From the NCBI RefSeq assembly GCF_009755605.1, contig NZ_WPNZ01000010.1, positions 267,101 through 331,100 on the forward strand: 64,000 nt of DNA. The letters run 5' to 3'. Below, one piece after another: positions 25,378 to 39,187 of the stretch; positions within the stretch are counted from its first letter, which is position 1; every line of letters begins with the position of its first letter. Both the position numbers and the translations under genes were made by a program. Source of the DNA: Streptomyces typhae. Its GTDB lineage: Bacteria; Actinomycetota; Actinomycetes; Streptomycetales; Streptomycetaceae. The notes beneath the pieces are model-generated. The model was not told the origin of the DNA and ran no database searches. It saw only the letters and a list, made by a program, of their open reading frames with translations.

Positions 25378-26211
25378 TCAGCCCTTGACGGCTCCCGCCG
25401 CGAGGCCCGAGCCGAGCCTGCGGTGGACGAGGACGAAGAAGATCATGACGGGCACCGTGACCAGCGTGGAGCTGGCCATGACGGGCCCCCAGGACGTGGT
25501 GTTCTCCCCGAAGAACTGGAAGATTCCCACCGCGGCCGTGTATTTGTCACTGCCCTTCATGAAGGTGTACGCGAAGACGAACTCGTTCCACGCCGTGATG
25601 AAGGCGAAGATCGACGTGGCCACGAGGCCCGGTCCGACCAGCGGAAGGAGCACCGACCAGAACATCCGGAACCAGGACGCCCCGTCGATGTACGCGGCTT
25701 CCTCGACCTCCTTGGGCACCGCCGCGACGAAGCCGCGCAGGGTCCAGATCGCGAACGGCAGCGAGAGGGCGATGTAGACGATCGACAGGCCGAGCAGCGA
25801 GTTGAGCATCTCGTAGTCCCGCATCTGGATGAACAGCGGGATGACCAGGGCCTCCAGCGGCACCATCTGCACGATCAGGACCATGATCAGCACGGAGGTG
25901 CGGAACTTGAACTTGAAGCGGGCCACCGCGATCGCCGCGAACAGCGAGAGCACGGCCGCCGCCAGGATCGTGGCGATGCCGACGATCGCGGAGTTCAGCA
26001 GGTACTGGCCGAAGTTGCCCCGGTCGAAGACGAAGTCGAAGTGCTCGAAGCTGACGCCGCTCGGCAGCAGGTCCGAGCCTCGTGTCAGCGCCTTCGGGTC
26101 GAAGGCCGTGGAGACCATCCAGTAGACCGGGAACAGCGTGAAGACCAGGAGCGCCGCGACGGCGAGCGGCAGGCCGATGCGTGAGGCGAGCGGGGTGCGT
26201 CGGGTGGTCAC
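25378..26211 (-). CDS. Sugar ABC transporter permease (MalG-like)
   Basis: 277 residues with six hydrophobic segments. The cytoplasmic EAA loop, for docking the ATPase, is EVEEAAYIDGASWFRMFWSV near 190. TLFPVYWMVSTAFDP at the N-terminus is typical of MalG-type CUT1 permeases. The start is GTG 26211: its GTGA overlaps the upstream permease stop by four bases and GGAGGAGG lies just upstream. Last gene of the three-gene importer. Confidence 0.92.
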   Translation of the reverse strand: MTTRRTPLASRIGLPLAVAALLVFTLFPVYWMVSTAFDPKALTRGSDLLPSGVSFEHFDFVFDRGNFGQYLLNSAIVGIATILAAAVLSLFAAIAVARFKFKFRTSVLIMVLIVQMVPLEALVIPLFIQMRDYEMLNSLLGLSIVYIALSLPFAIWTLRGFVAAVPKEVEEAAYIDGASWFRMFWSVLLPLVGPGLVATSIFAFITAWNEFVFAYTFMKGSDKYTAAVGIFQFFGENTTSWGPVMASSTLVTVPVMIFFVLVHRRLGSGLAAGAVKG

Positions 26212-27212
26212 AGGTCCTCCTCCCCCTGCCGGAACAGTGTGCGGATGTACACGATGGTGATGACGAGCAGCAGCAGCGTCAGGAGGACGGCCGCCGCGGC
26301 ACCCGCGCCGTAGTCGTTCTTGGCGAACGCCTCGATGTAGGAGTACACGCCGAGGTTGTAGACGTCGGGGTTGGAGCCGCTGCCTCCCGGCATCAGGAAG
26401 ACCTGGGTGAAGACCTTGAAGTCCCAGATGGTGGAGAGGATGGTCACCACCAGGAAGACGGGCTTGATGGTCGGCACGGTGATCTTCCAGAACCGCTGCC
26501 AGGCGTTGGCGCCGTCGAGCTCCCCGGCCTCGTACAGCTCCTTCGGGATCGTCAGGAGCCCGGCGAGGACGGTGATCGCCACGAACGGGAAGCCGTGGTG
26601 CACGACGTTCAGGGTGGCGATGCCGTAGAACGGCAGGCGCTCGGTGAACCAGTTGGTGGTCTCGGCGTCGATCAGGCCCATGGAGTCGGCCATCTGGCTG
26701 ACCATGCCGTCCTCCGGCGAGAACAGCCAGATCCAGACGTAGGTGCCGGTGACCGCGGGCATCGCCCAGGCGGCCAGGATCGACACGGAGCAGATCAGCT
26801 TCCAGGTCGGGCCGAGCCGGTTCAGGAGCAGCGCCACGGCCGTGCCGAGCGCGACGGTCAGACCGACGCAGGCGATCGCGAAGAACACCGTGTTGGGAAG
26901 GACCGTCTTCCACAGCAGATCGCTCTTGAGCAGGTCCTTGTAGTGGTCGAACCCGGTGAACGTGGCCTCGCCGCCGCCGAACTTGACCTTGTAGTCCTGG
27001 AGCGAGAGCTTGCCGACCTGGATCAGCGGCCACAGCAGCAGGCCCGCGAGGACGATCAGCGAGGGGGCGAGGAGGACCCAGGGGCGGGTGAGGTTGACCA
27101 GTCTCTTGCGGCGGCGCGCGGCCTCGCCGTTGTCGGTCGGGGCGGCGGGGCTGAGGCCCGAAGAGCCGGAGGAACCGGCCTTCGAGCCGTCGCCGACGAG
27201 CATTTCTTTCAC
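26208..27212 (-). CDS. Sugar ABC transporter permease (MalF-like)
   Basis: About 334 residues. A cytoplasmic Ser/Gly-rich leader of roughly 40 residues is followed by six membrane helices (PWVLLAPSLIVLAGLLLWPL onward). The EAA loop is ELYEAGELDGANAWQRFWKI near 228. Start choice: GTG 27212 has AGAGG nine bases upstream; GTG 27218 is too close to it and ATG 27203 further away, so 27212 is favoured but not proved. Overlaps the MalG-like gene by four bases. Confidence 0.9.
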   Translation of the reverse strand: MKEMLVGDGSKAGSSGSSGLSPAAPTDNGEAARRRKRLVNLTRPWVLLAPSLIVLAGLLLWPLIQVGKLSLQDYKVKFGGGEATFTGFDHYKDLLKSDLLWKTVLPNTVFFAIACVGLTVALGTAVALLLNRLGPTWKLICSVSILAAWAMPAVTGTYVWIWLFSPEDGMVSQMADSMGLIDAETTNWFTERLPFYGIATLNVVHHGFPFVAITVLAGLLTIPKELYEAGELDGANAWQRFWKITVPTIKPVFLVVTILSTIWDFKVFTQVFLMPGGSGSNPDVYNLGVYSYIEAFAKNDYGAGAAAAVLLTLLLLVITIVYIRTLFRQGEEDL

Positions 27213-27227
27213 TTTCACTCGCCTCTG

Positions 27228-28529
27228 TTACTTGTCCTTGGCGAACATCTCGTCCATGTCCTTGGCCGCCTTGTCCGCGGCCTCCTTCACGGACGACTTG
27301 CCGGTGAGGATCGACTGCACCATGCCGGGGATGACCTGGGAGCCCTGGATCTCGCCGTACGCCTTGGTCTTCGGCACCGTGGCGCCGGCCTCGATCATCT
27401 GCTTCGCGAACGGCTCGACCAGCGGGTCCTTCTGGTCCTCGATCTTCTTCAGCTCGGAGTTCTGGCCGGGGAAGTAGTTGGTCTGCTTGGCCCACTTCGC
27501 GGCGAACTCACCGGTGGTCATGAGCTTGACCAGCTCCCAGGCGAGGTCCTTCTTGTCCGTGTTGAACGCGGACAAGTAGGAACCGCCGAGGAAGGACTTG
27601 CTCATCCCGCCGGTCTGGCCCGGGATCGGGATGGCGGCCAGCTTGCCCTTGAGCTTCGGGTTCGCCTCCACGATGGCCTTCGGCGTCCAGTTGCCGCTGA
27701 CCGACATGGCGATCTCGCCCTTGTTCCAGGCGTCGCCGACCTCCTTCTCGGTCCAGGTGTTCACCTTGGCCGGGGAGACCTTGTCCTTGGTGGCGAGGCC
27801 CGTGTAGTACTCCAGGCCCTCGATGGACTTCGGGGAGTTGATCTCCGACTTCCACACGTCGCCCTGCTTGGTGGCGAGTTCGCCGCCCGCGCCCCAGACG
27901 AAGGCGGTCGCGAACATCTCCGCGCCGCCCGCGACCGGGAACGGCACCAGGCCCGGCTCCTTCTCCTTCAGCGTCTTCGCCGTCTCCTGGAGTTCCTTCC
28001 AGTTCGTCGGCGCCTTCAGCTTGTGCTTCTCGAAGATGTCCTTGCGGTACACGATGGAGCGCACGCCCGCGTACCACGGCATGCCGTACTGCTTGCCGTC
28101 GAGCGTGCCCGCGTCCTTCAGGCCCTCGACGAGGTCGTTGGTGAGGCCCGACTTTTTCACGTCGTCCGTCACGTCGACGAGCGCGCCGGTCTCGGCGAAC
28201 TGCGGCACCCAGGTCGTGCCGACCTCCGCCACGTCCGGGACCTGGTCCTCGCCGCCCTCGATGGCGGTGGTGAACTTCTTCTGGGCGGTCGCCCACTGCT
28301 GGTACTCGACCTTGATCTTGGCGCCGGTCTTCTTCTCGAAGGCCGCGCCGACCTCCTTGAAGAAGGGCCGGGGGTCGGGGTTGGTGCCCTCCATGATCCA
28401 CACGGTGAGCGTCTTGCCCTTGCCGTCAGCCTTGTCGCCGCTGCCGCCGTCGCCGTCATCGCCGCACGCGGTTGCGGTGAGAGTGAGCGTCAAGGCGATA
28501 CAACCCGCCGCGATGACACGTCGCTTCAT
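27228..28529 (-). CDS. Sugar ABC transporter solute-binding lipoprotein
   Basis: 433 residues. The ATG at 28529 follows AAGGGGG. The lipobox TLTATACGDD (about C22) marks a membrane-anchored lipoprotein, to be lipidated by Lgt (encoded at 37169). The mature part is a CUT1 family 1 binding protein (VWIMEGTNPDP, PDVAEVGTTWVPQF, YGMPWYAGVRSIVYRKD, GEIAMSVSGNW). The sugar is probably an oligosaccharide but cannot be named. No ATP-binding gene accompanies the operon; in Streptomyces the shared ATPase MsiK usually serves such systems. Upstream palindromes (28554-28679) are candidate operators. Confidence 0.92.
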   Translation of the reverse strand: MKRRVIAAGCIALTLTLTATACGDDGDGGSGDKADGKGKTLTVWIMEGTNPDPRPFFKEVGAAFEKKTGAKIKVEYQQWATAQKKFTTAIEGGEDQVPDVAEVGTTWVPQFAETGALVDVTDDVKKSGLTNDLVEGLKDAGTLDGKQYGMPWYAGVRSIVYRKDIFEKHKLKAPTNWKELQETAKTLKEKEPGLVPFPVAGGAEMFATAFVWGAGGELATKQGDVWKSEINSPKSIEGLEYYTGLATKDKVSPAKVNTWTEKEVGDAWNKGEIAMSVSGNWTPKAIVEANPKLKGKLAAIPIPGQTGGMSKSFLGGSYLSAFNTDKKDLAWELVKLMTTGEFAAKWAKQTNYFPGQNSELKKIEDQKDPLVEPFAKQMIEAGATVPKTKAYGEIQGSQVIPGMVQSILTGKSSVKEAADKAAKDMDEMFAKDK

Positions 28530-28553
28530 ACCGGCCCCCTTCAGGTTCATTTG

Positions 28554-28679
28554 GTGTGAGCGATTCTGGTCACACAGAGTGTGGGCGGTCTAGACCCTTT
28601 TCGCGAAGCGGCCGAACCGTAATCACCGTTGCGCGGTGCGCTATGCCGTGCAACTGCCGTTGCGCCTCCCGCAACGGCA
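28554..28679 (-). promoter_or_regulatory. Candidate operators upstream of the sugar ABC operon
   Basis: Two inverted repeats stand out: GTGTGA-N10-TCACAC (28554-28575) just before the lipoprotein gene, and TGCCGTTGCG-N5-CGCAACGGCA (28655-28679). A further CGTTGCG is at 28627-28633. CGTTGCG/CGCAACG half-sites resemble LacI-family operators that control such importers in actinobacteria, but no regulator gene is adjacent. Confidence 0.45.
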
Positions 28680-28699
28680 CGTTAACCTCCCGGGCACCG

Positions 28700-28749
28700 A
28701 AAAACGCGACGCCCACCCAGTGTCCGGTCGGGGACAGGGCAGGCGTCGC
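28700..28749 (-). terminator. Intrinsic terminator of gltBD
   Basis: GCGACGCC (28706-28713) pairs with 28742-28749, with an inner TGTCC/GGACA stem (28721-28736), and TTTTT follows on the minus strand (28704-28700), about 50 bp after the gltD stop. Confidence 0.75.
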
Positions 28750-28797
28750 GCCAGTTCCGTACGCCGTTGTACGGGACGAATGAAGGGACCGTACGGG

Positions 28798-30250
28798 CTA
28801 TACCGTGAGGGACCTGTCGGTCGGGCGAATGGGCGAGGGAAGATCACTCGCACCGGTGAGGAAGCGGTCCACGCCCCGGGCGGCCGAGCGGCCCTCGGCG
28901 ATGGCCCACACGATCAGCGACTGCCCGCGGCCCGCGTCACCGGCGACGAAGACACCGGGGACGTTGGTCTGGAACTCGCCGTCACGGGCGACGTTGCCGC
29001 GCTCGTCCAGGTCGAGCCCGAACTGGTCCACCAGGCCGTTGTCACGGTCCGTGCCGGTGAAGCCCATCGCGAGGGTCACCAGCTGCGCGGGGATGCGCCG
29101 TTCGGTGCCCGGCTTCGGCGTGAGCTTGCCGTCCACGAACGCGACCTCGACCAGGTGCAGGAACTGCACGTTCCCGTCCTCGTCGCCTTCGAAGTGGGTG
29201 GTCGAGACGGAGTACACCCGCTCGCCGCCCTCCTCGTGCGCCGAGGTGACCTTGTAGAGCATGGGGAACGTCGGCCAGGGCTGACCGGGCGCCCGGTCCT
29301 CGCCGGGGCGGGGCATGATCTCCAGCTGGGTGACGGAGGCCGCGCCCTGGCGGTGCGCGGTGCCCACGCAGTCCGCCCCGGTGTCGCCGCCGCCGATGAC
29401 GACGACGTGCTTGCCCTCGGCGGAGACGGGCGTGGTGACGTAGTCGCCCTCCTGCACCTTGTTGGCGAGCGGCAGGTACTCCATGGCCTGGTAGACGCCC
29501 TTGAGCTCGCGGCCGGGGACGGGCAGGTCACGGGCGGTGGTGGCGCCCGCGGCGACGACCACGGCGTCGTAGCGCTTGCGGAGCTTGGCGGCGTCGATGT
29601 CGCGGCCGATCTCCACGCCGGTGCGGAACTTGGTGCCCTCCGCGCGCATCTGCTCGATGCGGCGGTTGATGTGCCGCTTCTCCATCTTGAACTCGGGGAT
29701 GCCGTAGCGCAGCAGACCGCCGATGCGGTCGGCGCGCTCGTACACGGCGACGGTGTGCCCGGCCCGGGTGAGCTGCTGGGCGGCGGCGAGGCCCGCCGGG
29801 CCCGAGCCGATCACGGCGACCGTCTTGCCGGAGAGCCGCTCGGGCGCCTGCGGCGCCACGTCACCGGTCTCCCAGGCCTTGTCGATGATGGAGACTTCGA
29901 CGTTCTTGATGGTGACGGCGGGCTGGTTGATGCCGAGGACGCACGCCGCCTCGCAGGGCGCGGGGCACAGCCGCCCGGTGAACTCCGGGAAGTTGTTCGT
30001 GGCGTGCAGCCGCTCGGAGGCGGCGGACCAGTCCTCGCGGTAGGCGTAGTCGTTCCACTCGGGGATGAGGTTCCCGAGCGGACAGCCGTTGTGGCAGAAC
30101 GGAATGCCGCAGTCCATGCAGCGCGAAGCCTGCTTGGAGATGATCGGCAGGAGCGAGCCCGGGACGTAGACCTCGTTCCAGTCCTGGACGCGCTCGCCGA
30201 CCGGGCGGGTCTCGGCGACCTCGCGGCCGTGGTTCAAAAAGCCCTTGGGA

Positions 30251-30258
<8 letters not shown>
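28798..30258 (-). CDS. gltD: Glutamate synthase small (beta) subunit
   Basis: 486 residues, the usual size. It supplies electrons from NADPH through FAD and Fe-S centres to the large subunit for the GOGAT reaction. N-terminal cysteine clusters bind the 4Fe-4S centres (RCMDCGIPFCHNGCPLGN near 46 and RLCPAPCEAACVLG near 95). The FAD site is VAVIGSGPAGLAAAQQL near 147, the NADPH site VVIGGGDTGADCVG near 290, and the final FAD contact FVAGDAGRGQSL near 443. Its ATG overlaps the end of gltB by eight bases, so the subunits are coupled. Confidence 0.97.
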
Positions 30259-34813
<4,555 letters not shown>

Positions 34814-35152
34814 CGGCACTCCCGTCGTCGTGATGGGGGCAACCTCCCGGGCGACTAGGGGCTCCGGGGGCGCGAGCGGCGATAGGGACGACGTTGGCCC
34901 TGGCTAAATTTCGTGCAGGTTACATGATGGACCGCTTCTCGAAAAGCGGATACTTCATTCCAACATGTGGACAAGGCGCTCTGGGGTGGCGAGCGGAGGA
35001 AAGGGGTTCCGGCGGACAGATCGATGGCCGCGGACCCGGAGCGCCAGGGGCCTCATTGCCCGCAGCGCTTACGGCTCATGCCCAGCCACCGAGGAATCGA
35101 AACCGCACGGTAACGGCTACTTATGCAGAATCCTGCATACACCTGCGGCCGC
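34814..35152. other. Intergenic leader/promoter region of gltB
   Basis: About 340 bp between gltB and the VIT-family gene, both on the minus strand; it is less GC-rich than its surroundings, as promoters here are. It holds a small hairpin (CCGCTT at 34933, AAGCGG at 34945) and the palindrome listed at 35122. TTGTCC (minus strand, near 34973) followed about 16 bp later by TATCCG is a weak promoter candidate. No open frame is convincing. Confidence 0.5.
35122..35139. promoter_or_regulatory. TATGCAG-N4-CTGCATA palindrome upstream of gltB
   Basis: A perfect 7-4-7 inverted repeat. TGCATA half-sites resemble ARG boxes bound by ArgR in Streptomyces, and ArgR is known to touch nitrogen genes, but the match is partial and the site is about 310 bp before gltB. 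It also follows the VIT-gene stop by 14 bp. Confidence 0.4.
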
Positions 35153-35884
35153 CTATCCTACGGCCGTCCCGAACAGACTGCCCAGGGCGTACGTCACACC
35201 CGCCGCGGCGCCACCGAGAGCGAGCTGCCGCAGCCCGCTGAACCACCAGGACCGCGCGGTCACCCTGGCCACCACGGCACCGCACGCGAAGAGACCGGCC
35301 AGGGCCAGCAGCACCGCGGGCCACAGGGCATCGGCACCGAGCAGATACGGCAGCACGGGCAGCAGCGCGCCGAGGGCGAAGGCGCCGAAGGAGGACACGG
35401 CGGCGACCAGCGGCGAGGGCAGGTCGCCCGGGTCGATGCCGAGCTCCTCGCGAGCGTGGATCTCCAGGGCCTGCTCCGGGTCCCGGGACAGCTGCCGGGC
35501 GACCTCGCGGGCGAGGCCCGCCTCGACGCCGCGCGACTCGTACAGCGCGGCCAGCTCCGCCTCCTCGTCCTTGGGGTGCTTGCGCAGCTCGCGGCGCTCC
35601 ACGTCCAGCTCCGCCTCGACCAGCTCGCGCTGGGAGGCCACGGAGGTGTACTCGCCCGCCGCCATGGAGAAGGCCCCGGCCGCGAGGCCCGAGAGCCCGG
35701 TGATGACGATGGTCTGCTGCGAGACGGAACCGCCGGCGACGCCGGTCATCAGCGCCAGGTTGGACACCAGGCCGTCCATGGCACCGAACACGGCGGGGCG
35801 CAGCCAGCCACCGTTGACGTCACGGTGGGTGTGGTTGTCGCGGTGCGCCTCGTGCAGTGCTGCTTCGGTCTCGATGACGGCCAT
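35153..35884 (-). CDS. VIT1/CCC1-family transporter
   Basis: 243 residues. The family moves Fe2+ or Mn2+ across membranes. Sequence features are VFGAMDGLVSNLALMTGVAGG near 33 (helix 1 with conserved Asp/Asn), GAFSMAAGEYTSVASQRELVEAE near 74, a charged middle domain rich in Glu, and three C-terminal helices. The start at 35884 is supported by AAGGAG 12 bases upstream, a little far. No iron box is obvious upstream. Same strand as gltB but separated from it by 338 bp. Confidence 0.87.
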   Translation of the reverse strand: MAVIETEAALHEAHRDNHTHRDVNGGWLRPAVFGAMDGLVSNLALMTGVAGGSVSQQTIVITGLSGLAAGAFSMAAGEYTSVASQRELVEAELDVERRELRKHPKDEEAELAALYESRGVEAGLAREVARQLSRDPEQALEIHAREELGIDPGDLPSPLVAAVSSFGAFALGALLPVLPYLLGADALWPAVLLALAGLFACGAVVARVTARSWWFSGLRQLALGGAAAGVTYALGSLFGTAVG

Positions 35885-36198
35885 GACGGACCCGTGCTCC
35901 TTCCTCGTGCGGACGGGGACACGGCGCGCCTCGCGGCTTTGCGCCCCGGCACACACGGACAGGGCCCTCCGGGCCCCGCCTCCTCCCCCTGAACAACATC
36001 GAAAGTACGCGCGAAAAATCCCGCCCGCCAGCAAGGAAGGCCGTACTTACCTGCGAAGACGCGCCGAAGGAGTGACGCTGAGCGGGGTCGTGCCCCCTTG
36101 TGTGCCGCGGTGTGGCAGAGATGCTCCGAGGCGTCCGGCGGCAGCCTCCACGGACTCGGCACCCCCGCAGACCTCACCACCCGGGAGACACAGCGCTC
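35885..36198. other. Divergent intergenic region, VIT gene / ribokinase
   Basis: 314 bp carrying the promoters of both divergent genes. The middle (about 35995-36060) is less GC-rich (GAAAGTACGCGCGAAAAAT and GTACTTACCTG). I see no conserved operator and no small gene with a properly spaced ribosome site. Confidence 0.4.
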
Positions 36199-37098
36199 AT
36201 GACCCATATCGCCGTCTTCGGCAGCACCAACATGGACCTCGTCGCGTACGTGGCGAAGGCCCCGCAGCGCGGGGAGACCGTCACCGGCCGGGAGTTCCGC
36301 ACCCTGCCCGGCGGCAAGGGCGCCAACCAGGCAGTCGCCGCGGCCCGCGCGGGCGCCACCGTCGCGATGATCGGCGCGGTCGGCAACGACGCCTTCGGCA
36401 GCGGGCTGCGCTCCGCCCTCGACCACTCGGGGGTGGACACCGACCTGCTGCGGACCGTGGAGGGCCCGAGCGGCACCGCCCACATCGTCGTCGACGACGA
36501 CGGCGGCAACGCGATCGTCGTCGTCCCCGGCGCCAACGCCTCGCTCACCGCCCTGTCCGCGGGCGACACGGCCGAGATCGCCGCCGCCGACGCGCTGCTG
36601 CTCCAGCTGGAGACTCCCCTGGAGGGGGTGCTGGCCGCCGCGCGGGCCGCCCGCGAGAGCGGTGTGCGCACGCTCCTCACCCCGGCCCCGGCCCAGCCGC
36701 TGCCGCCCGAGCTCCTCGCCGCCACCGACCTGTTGCTGCCCAACGAGCACGAGGCCGCAGCCCTCACCGGCATCGACGACCCGGCCGCCGCGGCGGCCGC
36801 CCTGCTCTCCCAGGTCCCGGAGGTCGTCGTCACGCTCGGCGCCGCGGGCAGCCTCTACGCGGCCCGCGGCGCCGCACCCGTGACGGTGCCCGCGCGCCGG
36901 GTCACCGCGGTGGACACCACGGGCGCAGGTGACACGTTCGTGGGCGCCCTCGCGGTGTCACTCGCCGAGGGCACACCCATGCCACAGGCCCTGGAGTGGG
37001 CGTCGGCGGCGTCCGCGCTCTCCGTGCAGCGGCCGGGGGCGTCGGCGTCCATGCCGTACCGCACGGAGATCGACGGGGCGGCGGGCGGCACGGCGTGA
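36199..37098 (+). CDS. rbsK: Ribokinase (PfkB family)
   Basis: 299 residues. It phosphorylates ribose, using ATP, to ribose 5-phosphate. VFGSTNMDLVAYV opens the fold; the sugar-binding GGKGANQAVAAARAG lies near 40 and the anion-hole/catalytic base motif DTTGAGDTFVGALA near 247 (Asp). The ATG at 36199 follows GGGAGA. No ribose ABC genes are beside it. A closely related sugar or nucleoside kinase activity is possible. Confidence 0.9.
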   Translation: MTHIAVFGSTNMDLVAYVAKAPQRGETVTGREFRTLPGGKGANQAVAAARAGATVAMIGAVGNDAFGSGLRSALDHSGVDTDLLRTVEGPSGTAHIVVDDDGGNAIVVVPGANASLTALSAGDTAEIAAADALLLQLETPLEGVLAAARAARESGVRTLLTPAPAQPLPPELLAATDLLLPNEHEAAALTGIDDPAAAAAALLSQVPEVVVTLGAAGSLYAARGAAPVTVPARRVTAVDTTGAGDTFVGALAVSLAEGTPMPQALEWASAASALSVQRPGASASMPYRTEIDGAAGGTA

Positions 37099-37168
37099 GG
37101 CCCGCGACGCCCCGACGCCTCCTTCGGGCGTCCGCGCGCTCGGCCTCACCGCGCTCGCGTCCGGGCGC

Positions 37169-38122
37169 TCAGCTCTTCTCGGCGGCCGACTCCGCGGCCC
37201 CCTCGGACTTCGCGTCGGCCGCCACGGAGTCGGACTCGGTGTCGGCGGGGTCCGAGGGCTCGCCCTCCTTGTCCTTGACGCCGTCTCCGTCCGAAACCCC
37301 GGAGCCGGTCAACGGCTCGACGACCTCCTCGCGCCCCGGCCGCGTACGCGCCGACACCACGAGGTAGACCACGGCGAGCACGAAGACGGCGAGCGCGGTC
37401 CAGTTGTTGAGGCGCAGACCGAGGAACTCATGGGCGTCGTCGACGCGCATGTACTCGATCCAGAAGCGGCCCACGCAGTACGAGGCGACGTACAGGGCGA
37501 AGGCGCGGCCGTGGCCGAGCCTGAAGCGGCGGTCGGCCCAGATGACCAGGACGGCGACGCCGACGCACCACAGCGACTCGTACAGGAAGGTCGGGTGGTA
37601 GGTGCCGGGCACCCGTCCGTCCTCCGCGGACGTGATCTTCAGGGCCCACGGCAGGTCGGTCTCCCTGCCGTACAGCTCCTGGTTGAACCAGTTGCCCCAG
37701 CGGCCGATGGCCTGGGCGACGGCGATGCCGGGCGCGAGGGCGTCGGCCCACGCGGGCAGCGGAATCCCGCGCCGGCGACAGCCGATCCAGGCGCCGACCG
37801 CGCCGAAGGCGATCGCGCCCCAGATGCCGAGGCCGCCCTCCCAGATCTTGAAGGCGTCCACCCAGTCGCGGCCGTCGCTGAAGTACAGCTGGTAGTCCGT
37901 GATCACGTGGTAGAGGCGGCCGCCGACGAGCCCGAAGGGCACCGCCCACACGGAGATGTCCGCCACGGTGCCTGGTCGGCCGCCGCGGGCGATCCATCGC
38001 TTGTTGCCGAGCCACACGGCAACGAAGACGCCGATGATGATGCAGAACGCGTAGCCGCGCAGCGGAATGGGGCCGAGGTCGACCACTCCGCGGGACGGGC
38101 TGGGGATGTAGGCAAATTCCAT
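37169..38122 (-). CDS. lgt: Prolipoprotein diacylglyceryl transferase
   Basis: 317 residues. It transfers diacylglycerol from phosphatidylglycerol to the lipobox cysteine, the first step of lipoprotein maturation at the membrane. Seven hydrophobic segments; the Lgt signature is GRWGNWFNQELYGRETDLPW near 140, with the conserved YHPTFLYES after it and HGRAFALY later. The last 60 residues are a disordered acidic Ser/Asp/Glu tail, common in Streptomyces. The start (MEFAYIPSPSRGV) matches family N-termini but lacks a clear ribosome site. Confidence 0.95.
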   Translation of the reverse strand: MEFAYIPSPSRGVVDLGPIPLRGYAFCIIIGVFVAVWLGNKRWIARGGRPGTVADISVWAVPFGLVGGRLYHVITDYQLYFSDGRDWVDAFKIWEGGLGIWGAIAFGAVGAWIGCRRRGIPLPAWADALAPGIAVAQAIGRWGNWFNQELYGRETDLPWALKITSAEDGRVPGTYHPTFLYESLWCVGVAVLVIWADRRFRLGHGRAFALYVASYCVGRFWIEYMRVDDAHEFLGLRLNNWTALAVFVLAVVYLVVSARTRPGREEVVEPLTGSGVSDGDGVKDKEGEPSDPADTESDSVAADAKSEGAAESAAEKS

Positions 38123-38344
38123 GGCAGGGTCGACGCTACCGTGCCGGCCGTGCGCGACGGCAGCCAGCCCGGCAACGGGTCCGTAACGGGACCGGTCGGG
38201 CGGACCCCCCCCGGCGGGCGCCCGCCCGCCCCCCCCCGCAACAGGGAGGACAAAAACACCAATCGCCCCCCCGCCCGCCACGGGGTCCGTCCCGGGCCGG
38301 GTCGGCCGCACGCCGCCGGGCGGCGTCCGGCCGGCCGCACCGGG

Positions 38345-39124
38345 CTACTGGTCGGCCTTCTCCACCTGGGCCTTCAGCTTCTGGGGCGTCAGCGGATTCT
38401 TCTGGTCGGCGAAGATGTCCTTGCCGTCGAGCAGGACCGTGGGCGTGCCGCGCAGCTTGGCCTTCTGGAACGCCTCGTTGGACTTGCCGACCCAGGCGTC
38501 GTGGCCGCCGTCGTTCACGCACTTCTTGAACGTGTCCGTCACCAGGCCGTCGACCTTGCCCGCCAGGTCGAGGAGCTTGTGGTTGTTCCCGAAGGCGTCG
38601 TCCGGCTCCGGGGGCTGGTTCTTGAACAGCTCGTCGTGGTACGGCGCGAACTTGCCGGCGTCCTGGGCGCAGGCGGCGGCGTTGGCCGCGCGCAGGGAGC
38701 CGCTGCCGCCCATGTTGCCGTCGATGAGGGTCGCGAGGTGGTACTCCACCTTCAGCTTGCCCTGGGTGGTCAGCTCGTTGATCGTCGAGCGGTACATGTC
38801 CTCGAACTGCTTGCAGGCCGGGCAGCGGAAGTCCTCCCACACCGTGAGCTTCGACTTGGCGCCGTCCTTACCGAGGGGGATCGCGAGGCCGCCGTCGCCG
38901 CTCGCCCCCTTCGGCGCGACGACCGGGCCCGAGGTGTCCTTCTTCTTGTCGTCGCCGGAGTTCGCCGCGAGCAGGCCGACGACCGCGGCCAGGGCGAGCA
39001 CCGCGACGACGGTCGCGCTCACCAGGAGCACCCGGCGCCGCTTGTCGCGCGCCTTCTGCCGCTCTCGCTCTTCCGCCATTCGCTCGCGGGCCGTTCGCTT
39101 GCCTTCTCGGTTCGTCTCACTCAC
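38345..39124 (-). CDS. DsbA-family thioredoxin-like membrane-anchored protein
   Basis: 259 residues from GTG 39124. A charged cytoplasmic start (RERMAEERERQKARDKRRR) and one membrane helix (VLLVSATVVAVLALAAVVGLL) anchor the protein; the rest is extracytoplasmic. The thioredoxin fold has the active site FRCPACKQF (CPAC) near 105 and the cis-Pro loop LRGTPTVLLDG. Expected role: disulfide formation or reduction in secreted proteins. It lies between trpA and lgt, all on the minus strand; its stop is 222 bp before lgt's start, across a C-tract-rich spacer. Confidence 0.88.
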   Translation of the reverse strand: MSETNREGKRTARERMAEERERQKARDKRRRVLLVSATVVAVLALAAVVGLLAANSGDDKKKDTSGPVVAPKGASGDGGLAIPLGKDGAKSKLTVWEDFRCPACKQFEDMYRSTINELTTQGKLKVEYHLATLIDGNMGGSGSLRAANAAACAQDAGKFAPYHDELFKNQPPEPDDAFGNNHKLLDLAGKVDGLVTDTFKKCVNDGGHDAWVGKSNEAFQKAKLRGTPTVLLDGKDIFADQKNPLTPQKLKAQVEKADQ

Positions 39125-39187
39125 ATCCGGGCAAACGAACCGGGGAGGCGGCAGCGTGCCTCCCCGGCCCAAGGCCACCCTTAAGGA

